DNA of 64,000 nucleotides, from positions 124,001 through 188,000 of the forward strand of contig UQDL01000003.1 of assembly GCA_900539775.1 (NCBI GenBank). The letters are read 5' to 3'. This DNA is from an uncultured Anaerotruncus sp. (lineage in GTDB: Bacteria > Bacillota > Clostridia > Oscillospirales > Acutalibacteraceae). Every line of letters starts with the position of its first letter. Within the stretch, counting starts at the first letter, position 1. The notes under the pieces were generated by a model. That model did no database searches. It worked only from the letters and a program-made list of their open reading frames with translations, and was not told the DNA's origin. Positions 16,922-25,702 of this stretch are shown here, piece after piece. The position numbers were made by a program, and so were the translations under genes.

Positions 16922-17662
16922 TCAAATATTTAAAAGCTGAACTATTTTGCGCTTATAAGCAAGGAACTCATCGGTTAAATTAAAATCATCACGCCTTGGC
17001 TTTTCAGAATCAATCACAATTTCATTTTCAATTGTGCCCGGCGTGCCGGATAGGATATACACCCTGTCCGAAAGAATTATCGCTTCATCAATATCATGAG
17101 TTATAAACACTGTTGAAAGATCAATCTGCTGCATAACATCAAGATACCATTTATGAATTTTGGTGCGTGTTATCGTGTCAAGCGCCGAAAACGGCTCATC
17201 AAGCAACGCAACACCGTTTGACGAAAGATAGGTGCGCAACAAAGCGGCTCTTTGCCGCATTCCGCCGGAAAGCTGATCGGGATATTTAAACTCTGTGCCT
17301 TCTATATCAAAAATCTTGAAAAGCGGCATCGCCTTTTCACGGGCTGCCTTTTTCTTTTCGCCGTTTAAGATAAGCGGAAGGCACACATTATCAATCACCT
17401 TGCGATAAGGAAAAAGTAAATCCTTTTGCAGCATATAGCTGATTTTTCCGGGTTTGCCGGTTATATCCTCGCCGTTTAAATAAACCTTGCCGGTGTCTGC
17501 CTTATAAATGCCGGAAAGGATATTAAAAAGCGTTGTTTTGCCGGCACCGCTCACACCGAGCAGACTTACTATTTCACCCTTATTCAGCGTGATTCCAACA
17601 TTGTTTAGAACCTGCTTATCACCAAAGCTTTTGCTTATATTTTCCGCTTTTAAAATTTCCAT
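16922..17662 (-). CDS. ABC transporter ATPase, thiamine-precursor uptake
   Basis: A 246-residue nucleotide-binding protein of the nitrate/sulfonate/taurine-type ABC importer group that includes ThiZ. Walker A GVSGAGKTT (37-45), signature LSGGMRQR, Walker B VALLDEPFSALD and the switch His in FITHDIDEA are intact. It energises the permease encoded two genes upstream in the same operon. The start lies 10 bases after the binding-protein stop. Because the operon begins with a TPP riboswitch and the binding protein is THI5-like, the substrate is most likely a thiamine pyrimidine precursor. Confidence 0.87.
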   Translation of the reverse strand: MEILKAENISKSFGDKQVLNNVGITLNKGEIVSLLGVSGAGKTTLFNILSGIYKADTGKVYLNGEDITGKPGKISYMLQKDLLFPYRKVIDNVCLPLILNGEKKKAAREKAMPLFKIFDIEGTEFKYPDQLSGGMRQRAALLRTYLSSNGVALLDEPFSALDTITRTKIHKWYLDVMQQIDLSTVFITHDIDEAIILSDRVYILSGTPGTIENEIVIDSEKPRRDDFNLTDEFLAYKRKIVQLLNI

Positions 17663-17671
17663 AGCTGCCTT

Positions 17672-18697
17672 TTACTGAAGATAATCGTTTGAATAACCCG
17701 TGCCTGCGGGAAGTTCCTTTTCAATAAGCTTTTGCTCATAAAGCCAAGCATAAAATCTATCCCATCTTGCAGGATCAATATAGCCCCATTTTTCCGCATC
17801 TGCAATATACTGATCTGCAAGCCACTTCTGGCTTGCAACAACAAGCTCTTCAGAACCTACAAGTGATTTTGTTTCATCGCCTTTAATCAAAATATCTGCT
17901 GCCTTTTCAGGGTTTTCAATTGCATATTCATAGCCTTTTTTGGTTGCTGCAAGGAAAGCCTTTGCGGCATCCGGATTTGATTTAAGGAAATCATTGTTTG
18001 CAATAAGAATAGGAGTGTAATAATCGAAGGTGCTGTTAAGATCTTTAAAGAAGAAGAAATCCGTGTCTATCTTATTAACCTCTGCATTTACACCGCCCCA
18101 GCCATAGAAAACCCAAATGGCATGATCGGGGTTTTGCTTAACGTCCTGTGCCTCATCTGTTACAGCGTTTGGAATTTTTGTTACGGAATTCCAATCACCG
18201 CCGTCTTTTTCAACAACATTTTGCATCATTGCAAGCTCAATCGGAGAATCCCAAGTGAGATATGTTTTGCCCTCAAGGCCCTTAGGTCTGTCCATACCCT
18301 GACCCTTTGAGGAAATGATGCCGGATGTGTTGTGCTGAATAAGAGCGGCAACAGCGGTTACCTGCATAGGAGTGTCTGATGTGAAGCCCGCAGCCAAAGT
18401 GTCTTGAGCATCAATGGCAAACTGAGCTTGGCCTGCCGAGCAAGCACTTGTTGCACCGTTTTCGGGAGGCTGAACGATTGAAACATCAAGGCCGGCTTCA
18501 TCATAATATCCGTTTGCAAGAGCAACATACATACCTGTGTGGTTTGTATTTGGAGTCCAGTCAAGGCAAACGGTTATTTTTGTTTTTTCCTTATTTTCGT
18601 TGTTTGAGCCATTGTTGTTTTTGCTGCAAGCCGCAAAGCTGAAAACAAGAACGGCAGCCAAAACAACGGCCAAAGCTCTTTTAATACTTTTTTTCAT
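17672..18697 (-). CDS. ABC substrate-binding lipoprotein, THI5/NMT1-like (ThiY-type)
   Basis: A 341-residue exported lipoprotein with a lipobox ending at Cys24 (FSFAACSKN). The mature part opens with KITVCLDWTPNTNHTGMYVA, the signature of the THI5/ThiY family, whose characterised members bind the pyrimidine moiety of thiamine (HMP or formylaminopyrimidine). SAGQAQFAIDAQDTLAAGF continues the ligand-binding cleft. It would collect the ligand at the outer membrane face and pass it to the permease. It lies third in the TPP-riboswitch operon, with 158 bases between it and the permease gene and no evident terminator there. Confidence 0.87.
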   Translation of the reverse strand: MKKSIKRALAVVLAAVLVFSFAACSKNNNGSNNENKEKTKITVCLDWTPNTNHTGMYVALANGYYDEAGLDVSIVQPPENGATSACSAGQAQFAIDAQDTLAAGFTSDTPMQVTAVAALIQHNTSGIISSKGQGMDRPKGLEGKTYLTWDSPIELAMMQNVVEKDGGDWNSVTKIPNAVTDEAQDVKQNPDHAIWVFYGWGGVNAEVNKIDTDFFFFKDLNSTFDYYTPILIANNDFLKSNPDAAKAFLAATKKGYEYAIENPEKAADILIKGDETKSLVGSEELVVASQKWLADQYIADAEKWGYIDPARWDRFYAWLYEQKLIEKELPAGTGYSNDYLQ

Positions 18698-18855
18698 AGT
18701 TATTATTATCCTTTCAATGCTACATTTTTTTAAATTACATGCCGCACTGTAGCCGTATGCAGCATATAACAGAATTCAAGCATTCTGATTGCCTGCAATA
18801 ATTTTAACGAGCACATCATCGGAGCGCCAATATAACAAAAGCCCGCCGACGCTGC

Positions 18856-19626
18856 TTATTTGCTTTTGATGCGTTTCCACGGCATAACCGTTTTTTCAAG
18901 CAGATTAACAAGTGCCATAAGCAAAAGGCTTATAATAGAAATAAAAACTATAACGGCAAACATTTTATCAAATGCATATGCTTTTTTAACTCGGGTCATA
19001 TAAACGCCGAGCCCTTCAAAGCCGCCGAGCCATTCTGAAATAACTGCGCCCACAACAGAATATGACGCCGAAACTCTGAGCCCGGAGAAAAAAGACGGCA
19101 TTGCATTAGGCAATTTAACATATTTAAAGATTTGATATCTGTTTGCACCCATTGCACGCATAAGGTTTATTGCATCCTCATCTGCACCGGCAAAGCCGCC
19201 AAGTAAGCCAACGGCTATCGGGAAAAATGTAGTTAGCACAACAAGAGTGATTTTCGGAGCCATTCCGAAACCCATCCAAAGCACCAAAAGAGGCGCAATG
19301 GCAATGGTGGGAATAGTTTGCGTGATAACAAGAATCGGATAAATTGCCTTATGCAAAAAGCTGAATCTATCCATAAGCGTTGCCACTATAAAAGCGAGAG
19401 CCACACCTATTAAAAGGCCGTAGCACGCTTCTTGCAAAGTTACCGATGCCTGTTTCATCATAACAGAAAAATTATCTATAAACGCTTTTACCACATCATA
19501 AGGAGACGGCAGCATATATGCCGGAATAACCTCCCTGTCCGAGCAAATATACCAAATTAAAACTATAACCGCAACTGCAATCAGCGGCGCCGTTTTATTG
19601 GTGATGCTTTGTAACTTTTTTGTCAA
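18856..19626 (-). CDS. ABC transporter permease, thiamine-precursor uptake
   Basis: A 256-residue BPD-type permease with six membrane segments. The EAA-like coupling loop reads MRAMGANRYQIFKYVKLPNA followed by MPSFFSGLRVS, and PLLVLWMGFGMAPKI is typical of the SsuC/ThiX group. Its start overlaps the end of the thiamine-binding protein gene by 32 bases. It should form a homodimeric channel working with the ATPase and the THI5-like lipoprotein of this operon. Confidence 0.87.
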   Translation of the reverse strand: MTKKLQSITNKTAPLIAVAVIVLIWYICSDREVIPAYMLPSPYDVVKAFIDNFSVMMKQASVTLQEACYGLLIGVALAFIVATLMDRFSFLHKAIYPILVITQTIPTIAIAPLLVLWMGFGMAPKITLVVLTTFFPIAVGLLGGFAGADEDAINLMRAMGANRYQIFKYVKLPNAMPSFFSGLRVSASYSVVGAVISEWLGGFEGLGVYMTRVKKAYAFDKMFAVIVFISIISLLLMALVNLLEKTVMPWKRIKSK

Positions 19627-19894
19627 TGGTAAGTACCTCGCCCTCGGGGTTGTAAACCACCTTAATGTATGCGCTTACGCTTTCACAGCCTGCTTTGATG
19701 GCAACCTTTTGGCAATTTGCCACAATCTCCATAAGCTGATCATAGCTTTCGCCTTCAATAGTTGTTTCAAACGGGCCCACATAGCAGTTTAACCCCGTGC
19801 TTTTAATATAAGCTATAACCTCATCAACGATGCGGATAAGCTCATCCTCGTCCTGCACAGCAGGTAAAACCTGAATTGCCACACTTGCTTTCAT
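19595..19894 (-). CDS. Thiamine-binding protein (MTH1187/YkoF-type domain)
   Basis: A 99-residue cytoplasmic protein of the Thiamine_BP (MTH1187) family: ASVAIQVLPAV at the start, IVDEVIAYIKSTGLNCYVGPFETTIEG in the centre and SAYIKVVYNPEG near the end, a ferredoxin-like fold. Members bind thiamine or a pyrimidine precursor and are often found with thiamine ABC genes. It is the first gene after the TPP riboswitch, which supports a role as an intracellular ligand carrier or sensor for this transporter. The SD AAAGGATG precedes the ATG. Confidence 0.85.
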   Translation of the reverse strand: MKASVAIQVLPAVQDEDELIRIVDEVIAYIKSTGLNCYVGPFETTIEGESYDQLMEIVANCQKVAIKAGCESVSAYIKVVYNPEGEVLTIDKKVTKHHQ

Positions 19895-19935
19895 AATAAA
19901 TACATCCTTTCTTTATATTTCTTAGTAAGCCAAAA

Positions 19936-20046
19936 GAAAAAACCCCGCAACACTGCAGGGTAATGATTTAAATGATTGTCTCCGCTGTCCATACTAATGC
20001 ACAGGTCGAAGGGTATAATCTCAGCCAATCGGCACCCCTGACTTAT
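19936..20046 (-). ncRNA. TPP riboswitch (THI element) with terminator
   Basis: On the minus strand the aptamer reads CAGGGGTGCC, then GCTGAGATTATACCCTTCGA and CCTG, then GACAGCGGAGA (20040 down to about 19975). These are the conserved P1/P2, the CUGAGA core and the P4/P5 box. An intrinsic terminator follows: CCCTGCA pairs with TTGCGGG and a T6 run (19938-19961). Known behaviour of the family: TPP binding stabilises termination, so the operon is on when thiamine is scarce. Confidence 0.95.
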
Positions 20047-20058
20047 TAAGTTATACCT

Positions 20059-20088
20059 ATTATAATACAGGTGTTATTGTTTTGTCAA
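20059..20088 (-). promoter_or_regulatory. SigA promoter of the thiamine-precursor operon
   Basis: Perfect TTGACA (20083-20088) and TATAAT (20059-20064) lie on the minus strand with an 18-base spacer, directly upstream of the TPP aptamer. Confidence 0.8.
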
Positions 20089-20363
20089 CGAAAACTTGGC
20101 ACCATTCGGCTTAATCTTCTCTTTTGCAAAAACAAGTTTCAATGTGTTGAAAATCCATTTTGGCAAGCTGCGGATATTATACTTTTTGTACTTACCCAAA
20201 TGTAATATTTTTGCGGCAGGCGACAGCGAAAAACTGCACAGCAACGGCGTTTTCGGCGTAAAACCAGCCAAGAACAGGCAAAAAGCAAAAATCTACATAT
20301 CGTTTATTTTTTTATTATTTTAAATTTTCAACACAAGATATTGTATTTTTTCCGCTTTTGCTA
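20089..20363. other. Intergenic stretch without a supported gene
   Basis: About 275 AT-rich bases lie between the divergent thiamine and nrdD promoters. A 75-codon plus-strand frame (20096-20323) starts without a credible SD and has no recognisable domain; I do not call it. No riboswitch or tRNA was seen. Confidence 0.5.
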
Positions 20364-20392
20364 TTGACAGGCACACGGTATTTTGATATTAT
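20364..20392 (+). promoter_or_regulatory. SigA promoter of nrdDG
   Basis: Perfect TTGACA (20364-20369) and TATTAT (20387-20392) with a 17-base spacer. I looked for a standard NrdR box nearby and found no convincing one. Confidence 0.75.
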
Positions 20393-20471
20393 GTAATGGC
20401 AGTACACAAACGATGTAACTTTTTTGTAATATTTATTCGGTTTTTGTTACCGAAAACAAGAGGGGTATACA

Positions 20472-22646
20472 ATGAAAATTATCAAGAGAAACGGCTCAGA
20501 GGCGGAATTTGATCTCGGCAAGATTGTTGCAGCCGTAACAAAGGCAAACGCCGCCTGTGAAAAGGAAGAGCTTAACGCATCTCAAATCAGCGACATTGCA
20601 GAATATGTTGAATTTAAAATTCAAAAGGCTGCTCGTGCTCTTTCGGTTGAAGAAATTCAGGATATCGTTGAAAATCAAATTATGGCTCAGGGTGCATTTG
20701 AAGTTGCAAAAAGATATGTTAAATATCGCTACAACCGCTCCCTCATCCGTAAATCAAACACAACCGACGAACAGATACTTACGCTTATTGAATGCAATAA
20801 CGAAGAGGTTAAGCAGGAAAATTCCAACAAAAACCCAACGGTAAACAGCGTTCAGCGTGATTATATGGCAGGTGAGGTTTCAAAAGACCTCACAAAAAGA
20901 ATCCTTTTGCCGCAAGATATTGTTGAAGCGCATGAAAAAGGCATTATTCATTTTCACGATGCAGATTATTTTGCTCAACATATGCACAACTGCGATCTTG
21001 TAAACCTTGAGGATATGCTGCAAAACGGCACCGTTATCAGCGGCACAATGATTGAAAAGCCGCACTCATTTTCAACAGCCTGCAACATTGCAACTCAAAT
21101 TATTGCTCAGATTGCTTCAAGCCAATACGGCGGGCAAAGCATAAGCCTTTCGCATCTTGCGCCGTTTGTTGATCTTAGCAGGCAAAAATTCAGAAGAGAT
21201 GTTAAGGCAGAGCTTGAGGCTGCCGGAATTGAGCCAAGCGATGAGCAAATCAACAAAATCACGGAAATTCGTGTTAAAGATGAAATTAACCGCGGCGTGC
21301 AAATGATTCAATATCAGGTTATTACGCTGATGACAACAAACGGGCAGGCTCCGTTCGTTACGGTATTTATGTATCTTGACGAAGTGCCGGAGGGCCAAAC
21401 GAGAGACGATCTTAAGCTTATTATTGAAGAGGTTTTGCGCCAAAGAATCCAAGGTGTTAAAAACGAAAGCGGAGTTTGGATTACCCCCGCTTTTCCAAAG
21501 CTTATTTATGTGCTTGATGAAGATAATATAACAGAAGGCTCAAAATATTGGGATGTTACCTGCCTTGCCGCAAAATGCACGGCTAAGCGCATGGTGCCCG
21601 ATTATATTTCCGCAAAAAAAATGCGCGAGCTTAAAGTTGATAAAAACGGCAATTCCGCCGTTTACACCTGCATGGGCTGCCGCTCCTTCCTTACTCCTTA
21701 TGTTGATCCGAAAACAGGAAAAGGCAAGTATTACGGAAGATTCAACCAAGGCGTTGTTACTCTTAACCTGGTTGACATTGCTTGCTCATCCGGCGGAGAC
21801 ATGACAAAGTTTTGGAAGATATTTGATGAAAGGCTCGACCTTTGCTATCGTGCGCTTATGTGCCGCCACAACAGATTGCTCGGCACACCGAGTGATGTTG
21901 CACCCATCCTTTGGCAATACGGTGCGCTCGCAAGGCTTAAAAAGGGTGAAACGATAGATAAGCTGCTCTTTGGCGGCTATTCCACAATTTCGCTTGGTTA
22001 TGCCGGCCTTTACGAGTGCGTTAAATACATGACGGGCAAAAGCCACACAGACCCTGCCGCAAAGGATTTTGCAATTGCAGTTATGCAAAAGCTTAACGAT
22101 GCTTGCAACACTTGGAAAAAGCAAGAAAACATTGATTTTTCCGTTTACGGCACACCGCTTGAATCCACAACATACAAATTCGCTAAATGCCTGCAAAAGC
22201 GATTCGGAAAAATTCCCGGCGTTACTGATAAAAACTACATCACAAACAGCTATCATGTGCATGTTTCCGAAAAGATTGATGCATTCAAAAAGCTTGAGTT
22301 TGAATCAGAATTCCAAAAGCTTTCACCCGGCGGAGCAATCAGCTATGTTGAGGTGCCCAATATGCAAGATAATATTCCTGCTGTTTTATCCGTTATGCAA
22401 TACATTTATAATCATATTATGTATGCAGAGCTGAACACAAAGAGCGATTACTGCCAAGTTTGCGGATATGACGGCGAAATTAAAATTGTTGAAGAAGAAG
22501 GCAAGCTTGTTTGGAGGTGCCCGAATTGCGGCAACGAAGATCAAAATAAGCTTAATGTTGCACGCCGCACCTGCGGTTATATAGGAACACAATTCTGGAA
22601 TCAGGGCAGAACCCAGGAGATTAAAGACAGAGTTTTGCATCTGTAA
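20472..22646 (+). CDS. nrdD: Anaerobic (class III) ribonucleoside-triphosphate reductase
   Basis: A 724-residue glycyl-radical enzyme that reduces ribonucleoside triphosphates to dNTPs without oxygen. An N-terminal ATP-cone (about 1-95, MKIIKRNGSEAEFDLGKIVAA) provides allosteric control of activity. The catalytic barrel includes RDYMAGEVSKDL and HFHDADY. A C-terminal zinc site (CQVCGYDG and CPNCG) precedes the radical loop RRTCGYIGTQFW, with the radical Gly at about 702. The length is standard. The ATG follows the SD AGAGGGG. It is transcribed with nrdG. Confidence 0.96.
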   Translation: MKIIKRNGSEAEFDLGKIVAAVTKANAACEKEELNASQISDIAEYVEFKIQKAARALSVEEIQDIVENQIMAQGAFEVAKRYVKYRYNRSLIRKSNTTDEQILTLIECNNEEVKQENSNKNPTVNSVQRDYMAGEVSKDLTKRILLPQDIVEAHEKGIIHFHDADYFAQHMHNCDLVNLEDMLQNGTVISGTMIEKPHSFSTACNIATQIIAQIASSQYGGQSISLSHLAPFVDLSRQKFRRDVKAELEAAGIEPSDEQINKITEIRVKDEINRGVQMIQYQVITLMTTNGQAPFVTVFMYLDEVPEGQTRDDLKLIIEEVLRQRIQGVKNESGVWITPAFPKLIYVLDEDNITEGSKYWDVTCLAAKCTAKRMVPDYISAKKMRELKVDKNGNSAVYTCMGCRSFLTPYVDPKTGKGKYYGRFNQGVVTLNLVDIACSSGGDMTKFWKIFDERLDLCYRALMCRHNRLLGTPSDVAPILWQYGALARLKKGETIDKLLFGGYSTISLGYAGLYECVKYMTGKSHTDPAAKDFAIAVMQKLNDACNTWKKQENIDFSVYGTPLESTTYKFAKCLQKRFGKIPGVTDKNYITNSYHVHVSEKIDAFKKLEFESEFQKLSPGGAISYVEVPNMQDNIPAVLSVMQYIYNHIMYAELNTKSDYCQVCGYDGEIKIVEEEGKLVWRCPNCGNEDQNKLNVARRTCGYIGTQFWNQGRTQEIKDRVLHL

Positions 22647-22659
22647 CAACAAAGATAAA

Positions 22660-22696
22660 CAAAATTGCGGCGGAGCAAAAGCCCCGCCGCTTTAAC
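22660..22696 (+). terminator. Hairpin between nrdD and nrdG
   Basis: GCGGCGG pairs with CCGCCGC (about 22667-22692), followed only by a short TTT. It may be a partial terminator or an mRNA stability element that sets the nrdD:nrdG ratio. Confidence 0.5.
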
Positions 22697-22726
22697 ATAA
22701 ATGAAAACAAATTCGGAGAACAGCAA

Positions 22727-23251
22727 ATGAATATTGCCGAAATTAAAACAAACGATATTGCAAACGGCGAAGGGGTGCGCACCTCTGTTTTTGTTTCAGG
22801 TTGCCGCCACCATTGCCCCGATTGCTTTAACGAAATTGCCTGGGATTTTGAATATGGCAAACCATGGAACGAGGATACGCAAAATTTCATTTTATCTTCC
22901 TCCGCACCTCCGTGGATAGCGGGTCTGTCGTTGCTTGGCGGAGAACCGTTTGAACCTGAAAATCAAAGCGGGTTACTTGCGCTGATAAAAGCATTTAAAA
23001 ATCGTTTTCCGCAAAAAACCGTTTGGTGCTACACCGGCTTCACCTTTGAGCAGCTTACCGGAAAAGCGGCAAGCAGAGCAGCCGGCAGCACGGCAAATGA
23101 GATGTTGAAATATATTGATGTTTTGGTTGACGGAAAATTTGAAAAAGAGCTAAAAAATATAACTCTTAAATTCAGAGGCTCGGAAAATCAGCGCATTATA
23201 GATGTAAGAAAAACGCTTGAGAGCGGAAACATAACACTCTATCTTGAATAA
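22727..23251 (+). CDS. nrdG: Anaerobic ribonucleotide reductase activating protein
   Basis: A 174-residue radical SAM activase that installs the glycyl radical on NrdD. It has the opening MNIAEIKTNDIANGEGVRTSVF, the cluster motif CRHHCPDCF (CxxxCxxC, about Cys26-Cys33), GLSLLGGEPFEPEN and the C-terminal FRGSENQRIIDV, all typical of NrdG. The normal genomic order, directly after nrdD, confirms the assignment. Confidence 0.95.
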   Translation: MNIAEIKTNDIANGEGVRTSVFVSGCRHHCPDCFNEIAWDFEYGKPWNEDTQNFILSSSAPPWIAGLSLLGGEPFEPENQSGLLALIKAFKNRFPQKTVWCYTGFTFEQLTGKAASRAAGSTANEMLKYIDVLVDGKFEKELKNITLKFRGSENQRIIDVRKTLESGNITLYLE

Positions 23252-23253
23252 AC

Positions 23254-23295
23254 AGCAAAACGGCAGTTTCCTTATTTGGGAGCTGCCGTTTTTTT
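23254..23295 (+). terminator. Terminator of nrdDG
   Basis: AAACGGCAGTTTCC pairs with GGGAGCTGCCGTTT, followed by a T7 run. Confidence 0.85.
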
Positions 23296-23296
23296 A

Positions 23297-24154
23297 TTAC
23301 ACATTCATAATATTCTTTTCAATTTTGATATCATCGGGTGTAAAAACAGCCTTAATGCCGTTGTAATCAACCGTGGTATAAATCCTTGCGCCCGTATATT
23401 TTTTTAATCTGTGCATAACAGAAGCATGAACGGAGCGTTTTTCGTTGCAAATTACATCAATTTGCGGGCTGAGATTTTTCAGCCAAACAGCAGTTGAAGA
23501 TCTTGCATAACCGTGATGTGCAACCTTCAGCAAATCCACCCTGCCTATTTGAGCAGATATTTTTTTCTCTGCTCCGAAACGGAAATTCAAATCTCCTGCA
23601 AGCACCGCCCTTTTGCCGTGTGCCTCAAGCAGCATAACAACCGAGCTTGTGTTTTCACCGCTTTTAGAAACGCGATTTTGATTACTGCCGTTATAGAATT
23701 TAATTTTAAAATTTCCGAGTGTTGTTTCCTCGCCTTCAAAGCTTTCCGTGATGGAAACATTTTTTGCCTGAAGAGCAGCTTTCATTTGCTCATAAACAAT
23801 ATCATTGTCCCAACGCTTGCGCTCATACAAGTTGGTGTTATCATCGCTGTAAGGCTTTAAATAGGCTTTTTTAACGTTTATCGCCTTATTATTTATAACA
23901 GTGTCAAACCCGCCTATATGATCGGAATGAGCATGTGTGCCCACCACAAAATCAAGAGTTACTTTGCCGCCGGCGTTTGCGCAATTTTTTAGCAGATAAT
24001 TGCAAACAACATCCTCATAGCCCTTATATTTAAGCCATGGCATATCGGCCGGATAATCAGAATCCTCACCGGCATCTACCATGGCGAATCTGCCGCAGCT
24101 TTCCAATATAATACAATCGGAATGCCCCGTATTTAAAAAATGAATCGCATCCAT
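23297..24154 (-). CDS. MBL-fold hydrolase (ComEC/Rec2 C-terminal type)
   Basis: A metallo-beta-lactamase-fold protein with the metal motif GTHAHSDHIGG (HxHxDH). VVMLLEAHGKRAVLAGDLNF and LLKVAHHGYARSSTAVWL resemble the soluble domain of the DNA-uptake protein ComEC, but there are no membrane helices and no signal peptide. A nuclease or phosphoesterase role is plausible but not established. The frame also opens at 24178, eight codons earlier and overlapping the HAD gene. I prefer the ATG at 24152-24154, which follows GGAAG at good spacing and starts MDAIHFLNTGHSDCI as in homologues. The product is 285 aa. Confidence 0.78.
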   Translation of the reverse strand: MDAIHFLNTGHSDCIILESCGRFAMVDAGEDSDYPADMPWLKYKGYEDVVCNYLLKNCANAGGKVTLDFVVGTHAHSDHIGGFDTVINNKAINVKKAYLKPYSDDNTNLYERKRWDNDIVYEQMKAALQAKNVSITESFEGEETTLGNFKIKFYNGSNQNRVSKSGENTSSVVMLLEAHGKRAVLAGDLNFRFGAEKKISAQIGRVDLLKVAHHGYARSSTAVWLKNLSPQIDVICNEKRSVHASVMHRLKKYTGARIYTTVDYNGIKAVFTPDDIKIEKNIMNV

Positions 24155-24155
24155 A

Positions 24156-24980
24156 CTACTTACTTCCGTAAAACTCATTTTCCGCCCACAGCATTATATT
24201 TTCATCATTGCTGCAAGCAATGCCTTTGCTTATTTCCTTCAGTTCATTGCAGGCATTCGAAACGGCATAGCTGTTTTTAACCGTTTCAAACATGGTTATA
24301 TCATTTTTACTGTCTCCGAACGCAACAATATCATCAAGCTTATATCCTGCTTTTTCACACAGTTTTTTTATTCCGGTGCCTTTATTTACGCCGCTGTTCA
24401 TAACCTCCAAATTATTATCAAGCGAGGTTGTTATTTGAAAATCGGGGAATTCGGTTTCAATCCTTTTTCTGCATTCTGCACGCTCTTGCATGCTTGCAAA
24501 AAAAACATCAAACATTTCTATATATGCCGCATTTTCAAGCATGGCAAAATCTAAATTTTTAACAGGAATTCGGCTTCTTTTGAGTTCGGGCAAAAACTGC
24601 TTTGAAATTTTATAGCGCTCAAATCCGCAATCGCAAAACTTTGCCTGATCAACAAGGGGTTTGCCGTTGGTATAAAGCTCAATAAAGGTTTCATATGAAC
24701 TCAAAATATCATATATCTTTTTTGCATCTGCCGCAGGCATACAATTTGAAAAAACAAGTCCGCTGCCCTGCTTATAAATGCAAGCGCCGTTTGAATAAAC
24801 AAAATAATCTATATAAGGGCAATCGGTAAGCTGAGGCAGAATTTCATAAAATGTTCTGCCGGTTACCAAAACTATGTGCGCACCGTATTCGAAAAGGCGC
24901 TTTATTGCACCGAGATTTTCATTTGAAATTGATGTGTCACTTGAAATCAAGGTGCCGTCTAAATCGGTTGCAATAATCAT
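24156..24980 (-). CDS. Cof-type HAD-superfamily phosphatase
   Basis: A 274-residue haloacid dehalogenase-family hydrolase of the Cof/IIB type. Motif I ATDLDGTL holds the nucleophile Asp5, motif II is VLVTGR, and motif IV is AFGDSKNDITMFE. A cap domain lies between about residues 85 and 190. NSGVNKGTGIKKLCEKAG is the usual block carrying the motif III lysine. Family members dephosphorylate sugar phosphates, FMN or PLP; the substrate is not predictable. It probably forms a transcript with the GtrA gene upstream and the MBL-fold gene downstream (gap or overlap of a few bases). Confidence 0.85.
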   Translation of the reverse strand: MIIATDLDGTLISSDTSISNENLGAIKRLFEYGAHIVLVTGRTFYEILPQLTDCPYIDYFVYSNGACIYKQGSGLVFSNCMPAADAKKIYDILSSYETFIELYTNGKPLVDQAKFCDCGFERYKISKQFLPELKRSRIPVKNLDFAMLENAAYIEMFDVFFASMQERAECRKRIETEFPDFQITTSLDNNLEVMNSGVNKGTGIKKLCEKAGYKLDDIVAFGDSKNDITMFETVKNSYAVSNACNELKEISKGIACSNDENIMLWAENEFYGSK

Positions 24981-24995
24981 TGCAGACCCTCCGTT

Positions 24996-25529
24996 TCACA
25001 CTGCCTCTGCGACAGTTATTTGCGGCACTGGTTTTTTGCGCTTATGAATAACAAATCGGCTGAGAGGATAAGTCCACAAAGTAGGAACAGTCATAACCAC
25101 AAGCTTTGTAAGCATTTCAATAATGAAATTATCATAACCGCTGTTTTTAACAAGTGTGCCGAGAAATGCGCCAAACCAAGTGTTGAACGCTATTGTGCAG
25201 GCAACCATAACTGCATAAGCAATGGTTGAAAACACCGGATTCACATCTGCTTTAAATGTTAGCTTACGATTCATAATATACGCTGCCGCATATCCGATGA
25301 TAGCAGAAATTGAATAAGAATACAAGTATCCCTTATACTCTATTTTCAAGAAAGAAAGCACCGCATTATCTGTTACGGGCACACTGTTTAGATTTTTAAA
25401 CACAACATATTGCAGCAATGCAAACACTGCAAGCTCAAGCACGGATGTGCTGGCGCCGGTGAAAGTGAACTTAATAAACTTCCAGATTTCGGAATGCTTT
25501 GTAATAAACGATTTAAATTTTTCTTTCAT
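24996..25529 (-). CDS. GtrA-like membrane protein
   Basis: A 177-residue protein with four predicted membrane helices and the GtrA family layout: KFIKFTFTGASTSVLELAVFA at the start, a helix with YAAAYIMNRKLTF (the family's conserved N-R-x-x-TF) and a basic C-terminus (LSRFVIHKRKKP). GtrA proteins are associated with export or flipping of polyprenyl-linked sugars for wall teichoic acid or surface glycan modification. No glycosyltransferase is adjacent here, so the role is open. The SD AAGGAGATG precedes the ATG. Confidence 0.82.
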   Translation of the reverse strand: MKEKFKSFITKHSEIWKFIKFTFTGASTSVLELAVFALLQYVVFKNLNSVPVTDNAVLSFLKIEYKGYLYSYSISAIIGYAAAYIMNRKLTFKADVNPVFSTIAYAVMVACTIAFNTWFGAFLGTLVKNSGYDNFIIEMLTKLVVMTVPTLWTYPLSRFVIHKRKKPVPQITVAEAV

Positions 25530-25702
25530 CTAATCATCTCCTTGCCTGATATTATGCTATTCAAACATCAAAAAAAGATGATTTAAATGCCAAATTTATG
25601 CTATATTTTAATTTGATTATCAAATTTATGTTTCAATTGTTGATTTTGCGCAAAAAAACGCCCCATGCACAAAGTGCACAGGGCATAAAAAACAATCTTA
25701 TA

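Noticed and set aside
20096..20323. 75-codon plus-strand ORF between the thiamine operon and nrdD
   Set aside because: No SD, no recognised domain, and it precedes the nrdD promoter without a promoter of its own.
20401..20425. NrdR box before nrdD
   Set aside because: ACACAAACGATGTAAC has some resemblance, but neither the core nor a second copy at the usual distance fits the NrdR consensus.
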